Shown here in pieces: positions 19,417-29,830 of a DNA stretch of 64,000 nucleotides. This stretch comes from Tetramitus jugosus (taxonomy: Eukaryota > Heterolobosea > Eutetramitea > Acrasida > Vahlkampfiidae). The notes beneath the pieces are model-generated. The model ran no database searches, was not told the DNA's origin, and saw nothing but the letters and a program-made list of their open reading frames with translations. Location: assembly GCA_937625935.1 (NCBI GenBank), contig OW569369.1:124001-188000 (forward strand), written 5' to 3'. Both the position numbers and the translations under genes were made by a program. Numbering within the stretch: position 1 is the stretch's first letter; the number at the start of each line of letters is the position of its first letter.

Positions 19417-20334
19417 TTACAACTTCTTGTAGTGATACTTGAGATCGTGCAAAGAGAACACATCGTCCTCTGTTCTTTGCATCAAAATGACAGCGTACTC
19501 TGTCGCAATGGCATACAGTGGCAAGATGCATGGGAAAATGAATAGTGCAGGCTTTGCCAGAGCTTCTGTTGTTCCCAGTGCCCAAATGGCTCTCATTGGA
19601 CCATACCAACATCCCAACTCAATGATACAGATCATGAGTGTGATAACGAGTCCAGTGTTCCGTGACCACCAGCCTTGTTTTTGTTGCCAGTCGAGCTTGT
19701 TTGGATTACGCAAAACATCACCCAGATCCGATGTCTTGTTCAACTCTGGATTGAAAAACAGTGGTTCATTGTCATTCTCTTCAACATCATTGTCCAACAA
19801 CAGTAGACTATTGTTGGATGAAGTTTGAGGCTGTTTTGGACTATCGAACTGCAACTGTCTATACTCACCACCTGTCGTCTTGTTGTTATCACCATTGATC
19901 AAGTTACTGCCATTGTTGCTGCTCGTGTTCAACACGCTGTCATCCGTCTGTAGCAACGAAGCAAATGCACCCGTAGCCACAATGTACGAATTTTTTCGCG
20001 CCTTTTTTGCTCTCACACAAACAATCAAACAACCAACGGCAGTGAGAAAGTGAACGAGACTGGCACGACTCTTGCCAATGTTCTCACCAAATTCTTCACC
20101 AGTGTAGGCAAAGTATAGGAAAATGGCCGTTAGGAACAATCCAGCACCAGAAAAGCAAAAACGATAAATTTCATTGATGGTGTTTGAGCGTTGGTGAAGC
20201 TGTTGGATCATAGCTTCTTGCTCGTCAATGTCAAGTAGCTCTACCTCTTCTTGAACGTCATGATCATCTTGTTGTGATGACGATGATGAAATCACGTTGG
20301 ATGATCTGCTTCTCATGTAGCTATTGTCTGACAT
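19417..20334 (-). CDS. Four-pass membrane protein, unknown
   Basis: A 305-residue protein from ATG 20334. A Ser/acidic cytosolic-like N-terminus is followed by two hydrophobic segments (about residues 58-82, starting IYRFCFSGAGLFLTAIFL, and 91-108). A polar Asn/Asp-rich loop of roughly 110 residues comes next, then two more (about 222-245 with LVITLMICIIELGCW, and 255-285 with ALFIFPCILPLYAIATEYAVIL). No catalytic motif or family is recognised. The promoter carries two E2F-like cores. Confidence 0.65.
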   Translation of the reverse strand: MSDNSYMRSRSSNVISSSSSQQDDHDVQEEVELLDIDEQEAMIQQLHQRSNTINEIYRFCFSGAGLFLTAIFLYFAYTGEEFGENIGKSRASLVHFLTAVGCLIVCVRAKKARKNSYIVATGAFASLLQTDDSVLNTSSNNGSNLINGDNNKTTGGEYRQLQFDSPKQPQTSSNNSLLLLDNDVEENDNEPLFFNPELNKTSDLGDVLRNPNKLDWQQKQGWWSRNTGLVITLMICIIELGCWYGPMRAIWALGTTEALAKPALFIFPCILPLYAIATEYAVILMQRTEDDVFSLHDLKYHYKKL

Positions 20335-20360
20335 GACCAAAAATCGTTTCTTTTTTGTTT

Positions 20361-20399
20361 TTTTTGGCGGCTGATTTTTGTGTGCAATGGCGGGAAATT
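20361..20399 (+). promoter_or_regulatory. Paired E2F-like cores TTTTTGGCGG and ATGGCGGGAAATT
   Basis: Two GGCG cores 20 bp apart lie 27-65 bp upstream of the minus-strand four-TM gene and just past the stop of the NOSIP gene. The second has the GGCGGGAA form of the E2F consensus. Confidence 0.4.
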
Positions 20400-20429
20400 G
20401 AATGAAACGGGCTGGAAACTCACAATGGA

Positions 20430-21461
20430 TTAAGCATAACCGAGTGATGGTGTGTATTTGGAAGCTTCGTTAGATTTTCCTTCTTGTGTAAATACTGTTC
20501 CTGCAATCTGGATAGCAATTGGAGAATGAAGAATTCGCTTGGCACATTCGAGGCACTGAGGAATGGCTGATTGGTCTTCATTTGAAGACGAGTCACTCTG
20601 GTTCTTCTTATCATCAGCTTGTGTACCAATGATCTTTTTGTTCTTTTGCTTTTTGTTGATGGCAGGTTGCACAAACGATTGATAACATGTACCACAAATG
20701 ACGTGGCCACACTCGGTTATGCAGTGAGCTCCTTTTGTGGCATTGGTCAATGTCTTGAAGCAACAGCCACACATGAACCTGTTGTTGTACTCTACAGTAT
20801 CTTGATGAGATGAATGTTCATTGTTGGATGCTCCTTGATTCGTCGCATTACTTTCATTCTTTGTCACCTCCTTAAAGTGCAGTGTAATCAACTGCTTCAT
20901 TTTAATTGGTTTCTGACACATTGGATCATATACCTGATCATCTGGCTTCTTACTCTTCAAATTGGAGTGATTATTGTCAGTTAATAATCGACTCTTGTTA
21001 TTGTTGTTGTTGTTGTTCGCTTTGCTTGGATCAGAGTTTGCAAATGCCCAAAATCCTCCTGCGACTTTGCTCGTTTTCGAATTCGTCGTGTTGGATCCAC
21101 TGTCACTACCAATACCATCTTCCAACTGTTGAAACTGTTTCTTTTGTTCCTGTTGCTTCTGGTATTCCAACAATTGTTCTTCTTCTTGTTGAAGCTTCAA
21201 CAATGACTCATATTCCTTCTTTGCTCGCTTTATACGTTTCTTTTGCACCAAAATATTCTCTAGAATGCACTCTCTGCAGTAAATGTAGCCATGTTTCGTG
21301 AGAACTGGAGTCACACTGGGTTTCAAGCACAAACAACAAGCATCAAACGGTCTCATGGACTCTGTTCCTAATCGTTGCTTCATTGTTCCATAGCCGAGTT
21401 CTTTGCGCTCATGATGAGTGAAAAAGGGTCTCGTTGTACTGTTTTTACTGTGTCTCGTCAT
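20430..21461 (-). CDS. NOSIP: NOSIP homologue, U-box/RING-type E3 ubiquitin ligase
   Basis: A 343-residue protein from ATG 21461, where MTRHSKNSTTRPFFTHHERKELGYGT matches the highly conserved NOSIP N-terminus. A zinc-less or half U-box follows: FDACCLCLKPSVTPVLTKHGYIYCRECILENIL. A long Gln/Lys-rich coiled coil (RAKKEYESLLKLQQEEEQ...) comes next. The C-terminal RING-like half has CPKP-like DPMCQKPIKMKQL, then CGCCFKTLTNATKGAHCITECGHVICGTCY, and ends with IQIAGTVFT. In animals NOSIP is a nuclear and spliceosome-associated ubiquitin ligase. Internal Asn/Ser-rich inserts lengthen it slightly. Upstream codons before ATG are Gln/Asn leader sequence. Confidence 0.88.
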   Translation of the reverse strand: MTRHSKNSTTRPFFTHHERKELGYGTMKQRLGTESMRPFDACCLCLKPSVTPVLTKHGYIYCRECILENILVQKKRIKRAKKEYESLLKLQQEEEQLLEYQKQQEQKKQFQQLEDGIGSDSGSNTTNSKTSKVAGGFWAFANSDPSKANNNNNNNKSRLLTDNNHSNLKSKKPDDQVYDPMCQKPIKMKQLITLHFKEVTKNESNATNQGASNNEHSSHQDTVEYNNRFMCGCCFKTLTNATKGAHCITECGHVICGTCYQSFVQPAINKKQKNKKIIGTQADDKKNQSDSSSNEDQSAIPQCLECAKRILHSPIAIQIAGTVFTQEGKSNEASKYTPSLGYA

Positions 21462-21897
21462 TGTGATCAATAATTGTTTGATTGTTTGATTGTTGTTCTG
21501 TTGTTGTTGAATTTGTTGGACCATATGAAAAAAATGGAGAAAATGATCGATAAAATTTGTCTTTTACTAAGAAGTTGAGTGGTGCTGCCCAACAGATGCC
21601 CAAGGTCAATCTCTGACACAACAACCAGTTGTCTTTGTTGATCTGTGTCAATTGATGCTGAAGTTGAAGAAATCCATCTCAATCATCATCAATTTGACGC
21701 ATTTTTGCTTGCTTCCCCTTTGAAAAATGAAGTAGTTGTTGTGATTCTAAGGCAAACATTAGTTGTTGGGACAGCACACACACACAACAACTCATTCTCT
21801 CTCTCTCTTTCTGTGTGTGTATATATACAATACATAGCCTCCGTCAGTCTCTCAATGTTGTGACGAATCAAAGGTAGGAAGCAAAGTTTGATCATAA
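21462..21897. other. Intergenic stretch with simple dinucleotide repeats
   Basis: This 436-bp gap lies between the NOSIP start and the ISCU stop. It contains a compound microsatellite at about 21775-21835 (CA, then CT, then GT, then TA runs). I see no gene; short overlapping frames on both strands are artefacts of the repeats. Confidence 0.5.
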
Positions 21898-22401
21898 TTA
21901 TTGTTGAGCTTGAGCTTGTGATTGCTGTTGTTGTTGAGCACCTTCTCCTTCATTGTGCTTCTTCTTATAGTCGTCAATGGCGGCCCGAATGGCTTGCTCT
22001 GCCAACAAACTACAGTGCTTCTTCACTGGTGGAAGTGCCAAATAGGATGCAATGTCTTGATTTGTTATCTTTACACAGTCTTCGATCGTTTTTCCCTTGA
22101 CCCACTCGGTAGCCAAACTACTGCTTGCAATTGCTGATCCACATCCAAATGTTTTAAACTTGGCATCGATCACACGTCCGTCTTCACCGATTTGAACTTG
22201 GAATTTCATGACATCACCACATGCAGGTGCACCAACAATTCCTGTTCCAACACTTGGGCTGGACTTGTCAAGTGAACCAGTGTTTCTAGGGTTCTTGTAA
22301 TGATCAATCACTTTATCGCTGTATTTTGTACGAAGTTGTTGTTGAGTGGTGGAGGTCAATCTGTATAGCTTGGTTGAATTCTTGGTTATGGAGCGCAGCA
22401 T
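21898..22401 (-). CDS. ISCU: Mitochondrial iron-sulfur cluster scaffold IscU
   Basis: A 167-residue protein from ATG 22401. A basic presequence (MLRSITKNSTKLYRLTSTT) precedes the IscU core starting YSDKVIDHYKNPRNTGSLD. The three cluster-ligand cysteines are present in GAPACGDVMKF, TFGCGSAIASSS and PPVKKHCSLLAE, with the LPPVK Hsp70-recognition motif intact. It assembles 2Fe-2S clusters with the cysteine desulfurase Nfs1 and frataxin in the matrix. The C-terminus has a 20-residue Gln/Ala-rich tail beyond the usual end. It is divergent from the TopBP1-like gene. Confidence 0.95.
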   Translation of the reverse strand: MLRSITKNSTKLYRLTSTTQQQLRTKYSDKVIDHYKNPRNTGSLDKSSPSVGTGIVGAPACGDVMKFQVQIGEDGRVIDAKFKTFGCGSAIASSSLATEWVKGKTIEDCVKITNQDIASYLALPPVKKHCSLLAEQAIRAAIDDYKKKHNEGEGAQQQQQSQAQAQQ

Positions 22402-22890
22402 TTTTTATTGAGGATGAGTGATGGGGTGCGTTTAGGCTAATTGATGTTGGTATTGTATGACGTTGTTTGACGAGTTTGGTTTCTGAAGGGAATTTGCGAG
22501 AATTGTTGTTTTGCCGCTGCGGATTTATGTTTACAACATGAGGACTTTTTTCGCGAATAGAAAAGTGCTGGAATATTGGAGGAGCGGCGCAATCGGATGA
22601 CCTGTTTCTCAAAGTCACGTCGTTGTTACAGCCGGCTTGAACGCTATACTCACCAACCAATCTGATGAACAACATCACACTCAATGATGCCCAGTCGTTG
22701 AAAAAGAACGTTACGAATTCATGAGTAGGAGAATTGTTCGCGCCAAAATGACCTCGAGAATTTGTTGGAACAGAAAATTGCACCACCGAAAAAAACTTTT
22801 GAGATTCACCATTCTTTTGTTCCTCCCGAGCTGTTTGCTTCCCGACGAGATCACTTGATCAACAACATCGCTTTAGGCATCAAAAAAGTT
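22402..22890. promoter_or_regulatory. Divergent promoter, ISCU / TopBP1-like, with E2F-like sites
   Basis: A TTTTTTCGCGAA element lies at about 22547-22558 and TCGCGCCAAAA at 22738-22748, both E2F-like. The plus-strand frame of the BRCT gene is open here from a TAG at 22726 but has no ATG until 22891, so some of this stretch may be coding through an unseen upstream exon. Confidence 0.45.
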
Positions 22891-25800
22891 ATGAACGTTG
22901 AGTCCTTTTTGAGTGACATTGATTTTTCTGACCCCTCAAAGATTGAAGTCGTTCTGAGTGGCTTCGTTCCAGTGACAAAGGTATGTCGAATATACACAAA
23001 GCTTTCTTGGTTTATTTGCTCACACTAACTGTTCTGTGTGGCACAGAAATTATTGATGGACAAGTTGATTCATTTGGGGTTTCGTGTCGATGAAAACTGG
23101 ACCACAACAAGCAATATCCTGGTGACAGACAGAGTATTTGGCTCTGAAAAATACACAAATGCAGCAGCTGGGCTGTATCCAATTGTTCAGAGTGATTGGA
23201 TCAAGCAATCATTTATACAAGATACGCCACTTCCTCTGAAACCCTTCTTGTTGCCTCCGTTGAAAGGTTTGGCCATTTGTGTATCTCAATTGACAAGAGG
23301 TATGGAACTTATTTGTTCAATATGCACTCTGTTTTATCTTATTGTTTGTAACTCATAAATTCATCCCTCTTTAACTCACTCCACTGTCTCGTGCTTGTTA
23401 TTGTGTTCTTTAGACGAGAGAGAGCAGATTAAAGAAGTAGCAGAGAGAAATGGAGCAACCTATAATCCTTCTCTTCATGACCGGATTACACACTTGGTGC
23501 TTGAGGAACCTACAGGTCCCAAATTTGAGTATGCGAAAAAGTTGCGCAAGTATCAAAAGACGAGAGGCAAGGATTCACTTATTGCAGTCGTAACCAAAGA
23601 GTGGTTTGAAGATTCTGTTCGTCTTGGATATGCTCAGAGTCCACATTCATATCTCTTTCCAGAGATTGACATGGATTTGTCAAATGACGTCTCATTGGAC
23701 ACGAAGCATGGTCATATTCTAGAAACACAAACAATGATACCTAGTCAAACAACAATAACAACAAAACTACAACCGCCATCTCAGCGAGAAGAACTTCAGA
23801 TTGAATCAATTATTGATGAGGCATCATTCCTCGATTCGTGTCACATTTTCTTATTTGGATTCTCATCGAGTAAGCTAAGGGAGGCACATGAATTCGTTGC
23901 TGAGTCAGGGGCTCACTTGGTACCACTTTTACAATCTCATGATCTGACTCATGTTGTGTTGCAGAACAGCTCAAAATCGTATGTGATTCACTTGTGTAAT
24001 TTGATACAAGCAATGATTTTTTTACTAACACGCCAACGCTTGCTTAGAATCGCTACAAGTAGCCTTTCTGTGCACCAAGGAGTCCATATTGTGACATATG
24101 AATGGCTCATTAACTCTTGTAAACTCAAATCAAGAGAACCCGAACATAAATATTCCGTTAGCTCTGCCAATCGATACCTGCCCGCAACTATGCGCGTTAA
24201 ACACGAAACAATAGAGGAGCGTGAAATAGAAGTTCCAACAGTTAACTTCTCCTCTCTTTCTAGATCTAATGGCACAACACCAAATGTCAAATTAGAGAAA
24301 AGAATTGAGTCCGAACCATCACTTATGACAAGTGAGACTCTATTTTGTGGCTTAAAGTTCTTTATTGATCCTTCTTTGGAGGGGTCCTCAAACATCAATC
24401 TAATTGTAAATAATGGAGGTATTATTATGGATGAACCCTCGCAGGTTGACTATTACCTCGCTGATTGGATAAGACATGAAGAGGTGAATCATAACATCAG
24501 AGCAAAATATGTAAATACAATTTGGCTCAAGGTTTGCTTGAAGGAAGCAACTGTGAAGAGCGTGGATGATGAATCCCTGTACAAGACAATATTTAGGAAG
24601 GATGTAGACTGTCGTGGATGGATACGCATGAAAGATGGAAGCAAACCGAGATTTACCACCATTAATACTAAAATTTGCGAACGATACAACTTTGGAAAGC
24701 ATATTATTGAGGCTTTAGGAGGCGAGTTTGAAGCTGAAGGGAAAAAATCTCTCGATTACTTGGTTTGTGGAACGGATGCTGACTCTAAGAAGTATCAATT
24801 CTGTCAAAAGATTGGAACAATTGTTCCATTGAATCGTCAGTTCTTGATTGATAGTGCGTTGAGTGGTCACTTTGTCGATCCTGCTCTCTATCCTTTCCGA
24901 TTGAAATCCAACAAACCTGTCTCTATTCCGCAAACAAGTCCCTCCACCTCTACAACCATCAATATCGATACAAAAGATGCTATCGACCTGCTTGATCGGA
25001 ATAATGGAGCCTCGAGGGATGCAGCTCTAGATGAAGCATCTAATGAATCATATGACTCCTACCGAGCTTGTCCTCCATTAGTGAATGGGAAACCATCTCC
25101 AGGAAAATCGAGAAAATTAATCATAAATAAGCCTGATCCAATTGTGGAGGAAGATGAGATGGAAGATGAAGATTACTATGAGGATAGCTTAGAGTCATCA
25201 AAGAGTAGCGATTCTAATTCGTTTGGAAGTGCGATAAAGAACTACTTTAAGCCATCTGAGGCACCACAGTTCACTCAGCTGAAGACTCAGTTCTATCCTT
25301 CTCAGGAGGAGCAAGATGAGACGAATAGTATTACTAGAACCAGTATTGAAAAAGGAATGGTCAATAGCAACTCTGTGTTATCATCAAAACAAAAACATAG
25401 ATTGGAGATTTCCTATGGTGCTATGAGTGAATCAGATCGAGCTTACAACTCCTTGCTCGAGAAGAAATTACAAAAGGTCGAAACTCCATCAGTTTTGGGC
25501 ACAGCCCTTTCAACGCTTGTTGAATCGCAGGTCATTAAGTACGATATGAGTCATGATGCAAATACTTCACCTCTGCTTCAGAAGAAAGTATTCTTGGTAT
25601 CAGGACAACAATCAAACAAACAACTCTTGAATGATCAGATTGCCCAACTCAACGGCGAAGTAGTTTCGCATTTCGACTCCACTTGCACACATTTAGTGAT
25701 ATCCGAACTATCGAAGACTGAAAAGTTTCTATCAGCCGTTGCGGCACAACTCCTTATCGTTCATCCTACTTACGTTGAGCGTAGTGTAGCTGCGAATAGA

Positions 25801-26301
25801 TGGCTTCCTGAAGATGACTATTTATTTATGCCTCCTTCTGGAGTTCCAAACTTTGGCAAGCCATCAGAGCTGTACAATATGATTCAACGACAGTGTTTAT
25901 CTGGAAAACCAAAGGCATTTTCGAATTGGATCGTTCATCTTGAACTCGCGAGTAATACAAGGGAATCATTTGAGAGAATTTTCCTAGCCGGTGGTGCCAC
26001 AGTGTTGAACGCACTTCCAGAGTCTCAACGAAGCCAAAAGCCAACCCATGTGATCTACAATGGCAAGAATATGAATGAAGAAGAAAAGCGACGACTATGG
26101 AAAACTTATCATGACAAAGAAGATTTGACCATAATTGTCACCTTTGATTACGTGGCTAAGTACCTTGTAGATGATCAGTATCCATATGAAACCTACCAGC
26201 TCCAGTTAGCAGAACCTGACTCTGGTTCCAAAAAGCGCAAAATGTCAGGAAGCGACACGAACTCGGCAGATTCTAAAAGACGTAAAACGAGATCTCGATA
26301 G
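22891..26301 (+). CDS. TopBP1-like multi-BRCT DNA-damage/replication scaffold
   Basis: Four exons: 22891-22980, 23047-23299, 23414-23978 and 24048-26301, about 1,053 residues. The start is the first in-frame ATG and is uncertain. The third intron (69 nt, GTATGT...TTTACTAAC...TTAG) is a multiple of three without stops, so naive ORF calls read through it. At least six or seven BRCT repeats can be seen: two or three in the first 330 residues (WIKQSFI, WFEDSVR, YEWLINSC), two in the middle (TIWLKVCL, FLIDSAL) and two at the end (YVERSVAANRW, DYVAKYL). The tail KKRKMSGS...KRRKTRSR is a nuclear signal. TopBP1/Dpb11 relatives bind phosphoproteins at replication origins and activate ATR. Rtt107 or PTIP is an alternative identity. 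Confidence 0.75.
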
Positions 26302-26329
26302 GATTTTGATCTCAGTTTCTTTTGTCAAC

Positions 26330-27688
26330 TTACTTTTTGGCTCTCTTGGAGTAGTTTTTAGCAAAGAAGTCGAATGGTACATCATTAAGAAGTGCTCCAT
26401 TCTTCAATTGGAGCGTAGCACCATTTTCTTCCACTGCCTTCATGATTGCTCGCTTTCCAGCATTCCCTCCCTTCACTATTCTCACTTCATGATCAACATT
26501 AGGAATAACAGTCTCCAAAAACTGTTGATCAAGCAATAAAACATCGTCAAGTTTTATCATCTCAACAGTGGCATTGGTGCCGTCTACCTTCTTCACGATT
26601 CCTTTCTGCTTGTAGTACTTTCCATCGCCTAAAGTGCGATGAATTACCTTGACAACGATATTCTTGTGCAACCATGGCTCAACTGGTGGTGATATTGTTT
26701 GTAGGGGCTCATCTACTGCTGAAGGAGTCGTCTCTTCTTCTCGCCTGCTTGCTTGTGACAATTTCATTTCCCTCATCTCAGTTGCTCTTCTCTTTCTGCG
26801 CTCCTCTTCTTCAATCAACTGCTCCATGTTGGAACGTTTTCGCTTTCTGTTTATGGTATCCTCTTCGTCAACAGCTGAAGAAGAAACATTCAAAGTTTCA
26901 TCTTCATAATTAGACTCCAATGTATCAAACACAGATGGCTCATCATCACCAATCTGTTCTCTATGTGAGCGATCCTCTCTCTTCATGATTGAAAAATTGA
27001 CAGGTTCACTACTCGTCGCTGTTCCATCACTGCTCGCCTCCATATTCTCGTCACTCGATCTCTTTGTTTGATTCTGAGCCTCCAATTTTGCTCTCTTCTT
27101 GCTCTGTTTCTCCAACATTAGCAAATATCGTTGTTCGGCATCTAATCTCTCATCTGCCTTCTCTTCTCTTCTCTCTGTTTCGACTCGAACCTTCTCATCA
27201 TCCCTCTTCATGTACCGAATGTACCAAACACTCTTACCCGACGTTGAAGCATCTTCATCCAAACTGTTCACATCCACCAATGATCCATTCACTTCTTCCT
27301 CCACTTGTGCAATGCCTTCTCTGCCCAACATGCGCACAAACTGACCCAACGTACTCCAAACTGTCGAAGTCATGTGTACATGGTGTCGATCAGCAATATA
27401 TTCATTGTAAACCTTGTTTGCCATGACACGTTGATTGCAGTAACGTGTGCGCAACAAGTCAATAAAGTCCTTTTTGAATTGTTCAGAGAACTTGCTAATG
27501 AATTTGGAAGAATCTTGTCGAAAGAGCGCCATTTGACGCTGGTGAGACTCGCTTTGCATGTGGCATTTGAAACCGTTGGCGTCTCTGCACTGTTTCTCAC
27601 ACATTTGACAGTAAAATTTTAGCTTTTGAAGTCCTTTGGCTTTGATTGATTTGGCAATGGCCTTGTGGCCACCATAGTCGTGTCCCAT
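26330..27688 (-). CDS. KIN17: KIN17 DNA/RNA-binding protein
   Basis: A 452-residue protein from ATG 27688. Near the N-terminus is the family's AIAKSIKAKGLQKLKFYCQMC, with a zinc finger of C-x2-C...H-x5-H type at residues 26-53 (FKCHMQSESH). A winged-helix domain follows (FKKDFIDLLRTRYCNQRVMANKVYNEYI...WSTLGQFVRMLGREGI), then a charged coiled coil with EKADERLDAEQRYL. The C-terminal tandem SH3/KOW part starts at WLHKNIVVKVIHRTLGDG and includes VRIVKGGNAGKRAIM. KIN17 works in nuclear RNA processing and the UV/replication response. The stop is 28 bp from that of the convergent TopBP1-like gene. Confidence 0.95.
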   Translation of the reverse strand: MGHDYGGHKAIAKSIKAKGLQKLKFYCQMCEKQCRDANGFKCHMQSESHQRQMALFRQDSSKFISKFSEQFKKDFIDLLRTRYCNQRVMANKVYNEYIADRHHVHMTSTVWSTLGQFVRMLGREGIAQVEEEVNGSLVDVNSLDEDASTSGKSVWYIRYMKRDDEKVRVETERREEKADERLDAEQRYLLMLEKQSKKRAKLEAQNQTKRSSDENMEASSDGTATSSEPVNFSIMKREDRSHREQIGDDEPSVFDTLESNYEDETLNVSSSAVDEEDTINRKRKRSNMEQLIEEEERRKRRATEMREMKLSQASRREEETTPSAVDEPLQTISPPVEPWLHKNIVVKVIHRTLGDGKYYKQKGIVKKVDGTNATVEMIKLDDVLLLDQQFLETVIPNVDHEVRIVKGGNAGKRAIMKAVEENGATLQLKNGALLNDVPFDFFAKNYSKRAKK

Positions 27689-27832
27689 GTCGTTGTTATT
27701 GTCTTTCTATTGAGATCTCACTCGTTGTTCAAACTTTTTCTCTCAAATCGGGCAATGATTGTATTTTTCCTTCAAGCAAAGTTCTTTGGGTTGGTTGAAG
27801 ATTTTTCATGAAATTCCGATGAAAACAATTTT

Positions 27833-27850
27833 CCAAAATCCGGATTTTGG
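27833..27850. promoter_or_regulatory. Perfect 18-bp palindrome upstream of histone H4
   Basis: CCAAAATCCGGATTTTGG is its own reverse complement and sits 34 bp before the H4 TATA box. TTTT on the left and GAAAA on the right extend it imperfectly. It may be a histone-specific cis element bound by a dimeric factor. Confidence 0.45.
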
Positions 27851-27883
27851 GAAAAACTCGTTACTTTACCATTTGCTCGTGAA

Positions 27884-27890
27884 TATAAAA
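27884..27890 (+). promoter_or_regulatory. TATA box of histone H4
   Basis: TATAAAA lies 107 bp before the H4 ATG and about 30 bp before the A-rich leader, the expected distance to a transcription start. Confidence 0.65.
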
Positions 27891-27996
27891 CCAGCTCTTG
27901 GCAGTAAAAATTTTCATCTTTAAAACACAAATAACAAAAACAGTCAACAGACAAAAACTCCTTTCAATTTAATCAACAACAACAAATAAGAACAAA

Positions 27997-28326
27997 ATGG
28001 TCACTGGAGGCGGAAGAGGAAAAGGCGGTGGTAAGGGCGGTAAGGGTCTTGGTAAGGGTGCCAAGAGACACAAGAAGGTCCTTAGAGATAACATTCAAGG
28101 TATCACCAAGCCAGCAATCAGAAGATTGGCAAGAAGAGGTGGTGTCAAGAGAATTTCTGGTTTGATCTATGATGAATCCAGAACAGTCTTGAGAACTTTC
28201 TTGGAGAATGTTGTCAGAGATGCTGTGACTTACACTGAACACGCTAGAAGAAAGACTGTCACTGCTACTGATGTTGTCTACGCTTTGAAGAGACAAGGAA
28301 GAACTTTGTATGGTTTCGGAAACTAA
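27997..28326 (+). CDS. Histone H4 with divergent N-terminal tail
   Basis: A 109-residue intronless H4. The core from [25 protein letters not shown] onward is canonical, ending [10 protein letters not shown]. The tail [28 protein letters not shown] is six residues longer than the usual [21 protein letters not shown] type, with an extra N-terminal VTGG and an added Gly/Lys; acetylatable lysines are kept but the SGRGK start is not. Inside the core, [18 protein letters not shown] replaces YEETRGVLKVFLENVIRD. It has a TATA box, a palindromic element and a CAA-rich leader (ATCAACAACAACAAATAAG before ATG). Confidence 0.97.
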   Translation: MVTGGGRGKGGGKGGKGLGKGAKRHKKVLRDNIQGITKPAIRRLARRGGVKRISGLIYDESRTVLRTFLENVVRDAVTYTEHARRKTVTATDVVYALKRQGRTLYGFGN

Positions 28327-28674
28327 ACAATGTGTATTAGAAGAAACAATCCAAACAAGCGGCACCTTTGTAAATAAATTTCAAACGAGAGAGTCAATCA
28401 TTTTTTATACTAAATTGAATCCACCTTTCTTCTGACTTGTTTTCCTGTCTGCCGACTCGCCCAAACGCCTTGGCAGAAGAATTTTGCTTGCGTTTGCTGA
28501 CCAACGGTTGACTCAAAGCTTTCAATCTGCGACAAACAATTAAGCAGAGTCGGAATTTTGACACCTTTGTCGTTACGAACAAAAAAATAGCTGCAACGGC
28601 TGTAAAAGCAAAAATTGGCAGACAAAAACAATTGAAGCTTTGGCCAATAAATACTATTCCTCGAACATTGTTTT
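28327..28674. other. Intergenic region between convergent H4 and PRPS
   Basis: This 348-bp stretch separates two convergent stop codons, unusually wide for this window. I see no convincing ORF, tRNA or snRNA. A stem-loop for histone mRNA 3' processing was not identified with confidence. Confidence 0.3.
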
Positions 28675-29830
28675 TTAGAACAAGATACTGATGGATTCTT
28701 CGTTGTGCACACGTCTAATGGCTTCTGCAATCAACTTGTTGGCAGACACTTGGACAATCTTCTTCGATTTCTTCTTCTCTTGTGACATTGGAATGGTATC
28801 TGTGACAAACACTGTGTCTATCACGCTACCGTCAATTCTTTGAACACCAGGTCCATTGAGCAGTGCATGAGTGGCACAGGCATAAATCTTCTTTGCTCCA
28901 TTCTCTCTCAAAATTTGAGCACACATGACCAATGTTCCAGCAGTGTCAATCATGTCGTCCACAATAACACAATCTCTTCCTTCAACATCACCCACAAGTT
29001 CCATTCTGGCCACCTTGTTTGCTTCCTCACGCTTCTTGTTCATGACGGCCATTGTCACGTGATTCTTAAAGAAATCAGAATCGTTCAAATCACTTCTGAA
29101 TGAGTCTGCTCTTTCGGCACCACCAGCATCAGGACTCACAACAACGACATCAGTGAATCCATTGCCACGAGGAGATTCACCATTATTTTGCTCTGAACTA
29201 TTGTTGTTGTTCAAATCGATTTCTTCCTGTCTGTCTTGAACCAACTTTCGTATCAATTCTTGAACGAGTACTGGTTTGGCATACAAGTTATCGACTGGAA
29301 CTTTGAAGAAGCCTTGAATTTGACCACAATGGAGATCAACACTCAACACACGATCTGCTCCTGCACTCTCAATCAATCGAGCAACGAGAGCTGCACTGAT
29401 TGGAACTCTAGGCTTTGTTTTTCTGTCTTGTCTTGCATAGCCATAGTAGGCGAGAACGGCTGTGATTCTCTTGGCAGAGGATCTCTTCATTGCGTCCATA
29501 ATGAGACAAAGTTCCATCAAATTGTCATTGACTGGTGTGCAGGTGGGTTGAATGATGAACACGTCGCAACCACGCACATTCTCCTGGATTTGAACACCAA
29601 TTTCCCCATCGGCAAACTTGGTGACATTCAATTTGGAAAGAGGTCTGCCAAGTGATGAAGCAACTATTGATTTTTGTGATCAAATTGTTGATGATTTCGG
29701 TTCGGTTGTTAGCTCTGGGCGGGACAAGTCGTAAAAGAGATATTTTGGCGCCATGTGAAAAAAACATACTTTTTGCGGCCAATTCAGGATTGGACGTTCC
29801 TCCAAAGATTTTCATAGTATAGCCTGTCAT
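28675..29830 (-). CDS. PRPS: Ribose-phosphate pyrophosphokinase (PRPP synthetase)
   Basis: Two exons: 29830-29770 (MTGYTMKIFGGTSNPELAAK) and 29663-28675, separated by a 106-nt GTATGT...AATAG intron, giving 349 residues. The join creates the expected AAKIASSLGRPLSKLNVTKFADGE. Catalytic and binding regions: RQDRKTKPRVPISA flexible loop, SVDLHCGQIQGFF, VVVSPDAGGAERA, and PRPP-binding VIVDDMIDTAGT. It makes 5-phosphoribosyl-1-pyrophosphate from ribose 5-phosphate and ATP for purine, pyrimidine and NAD synthesis. An Asn/Ser-rich insert (about 20 residues after RQEEIDL) is lineage-specific. The frame upstream of ATG 29830 begins with GTG and is probably leader. Confidence 0.93.
29743..29752 (+). 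promoter_or_regulatory. E2F-like site TTTTGGCGCC inside PRPS intron 1
   Basis: The motif lies within the first intron of the PRPS gene, next to a GGGCGGGA stretch at about 29717-29724. It could mark an intronic enhancer or an alternative start upstream of exon 2. Confidence 0.4.

Noticed and set aside
21775-21835. Possible repeat array (CRISPR-like or satellite)
   Set aside because: Only short CA/CT/GT/TA microsatellite runs, with no spaced repeats. No CRISPR array exists in this eukaryotic window.
22313-22786. 157-codon minus-strand frame over the ISCU/TopBP1-like promoter
   Set aside because: It overlaps the ISCU N-terminus in another frame and both E2F-like sites; composition is not protein-like.
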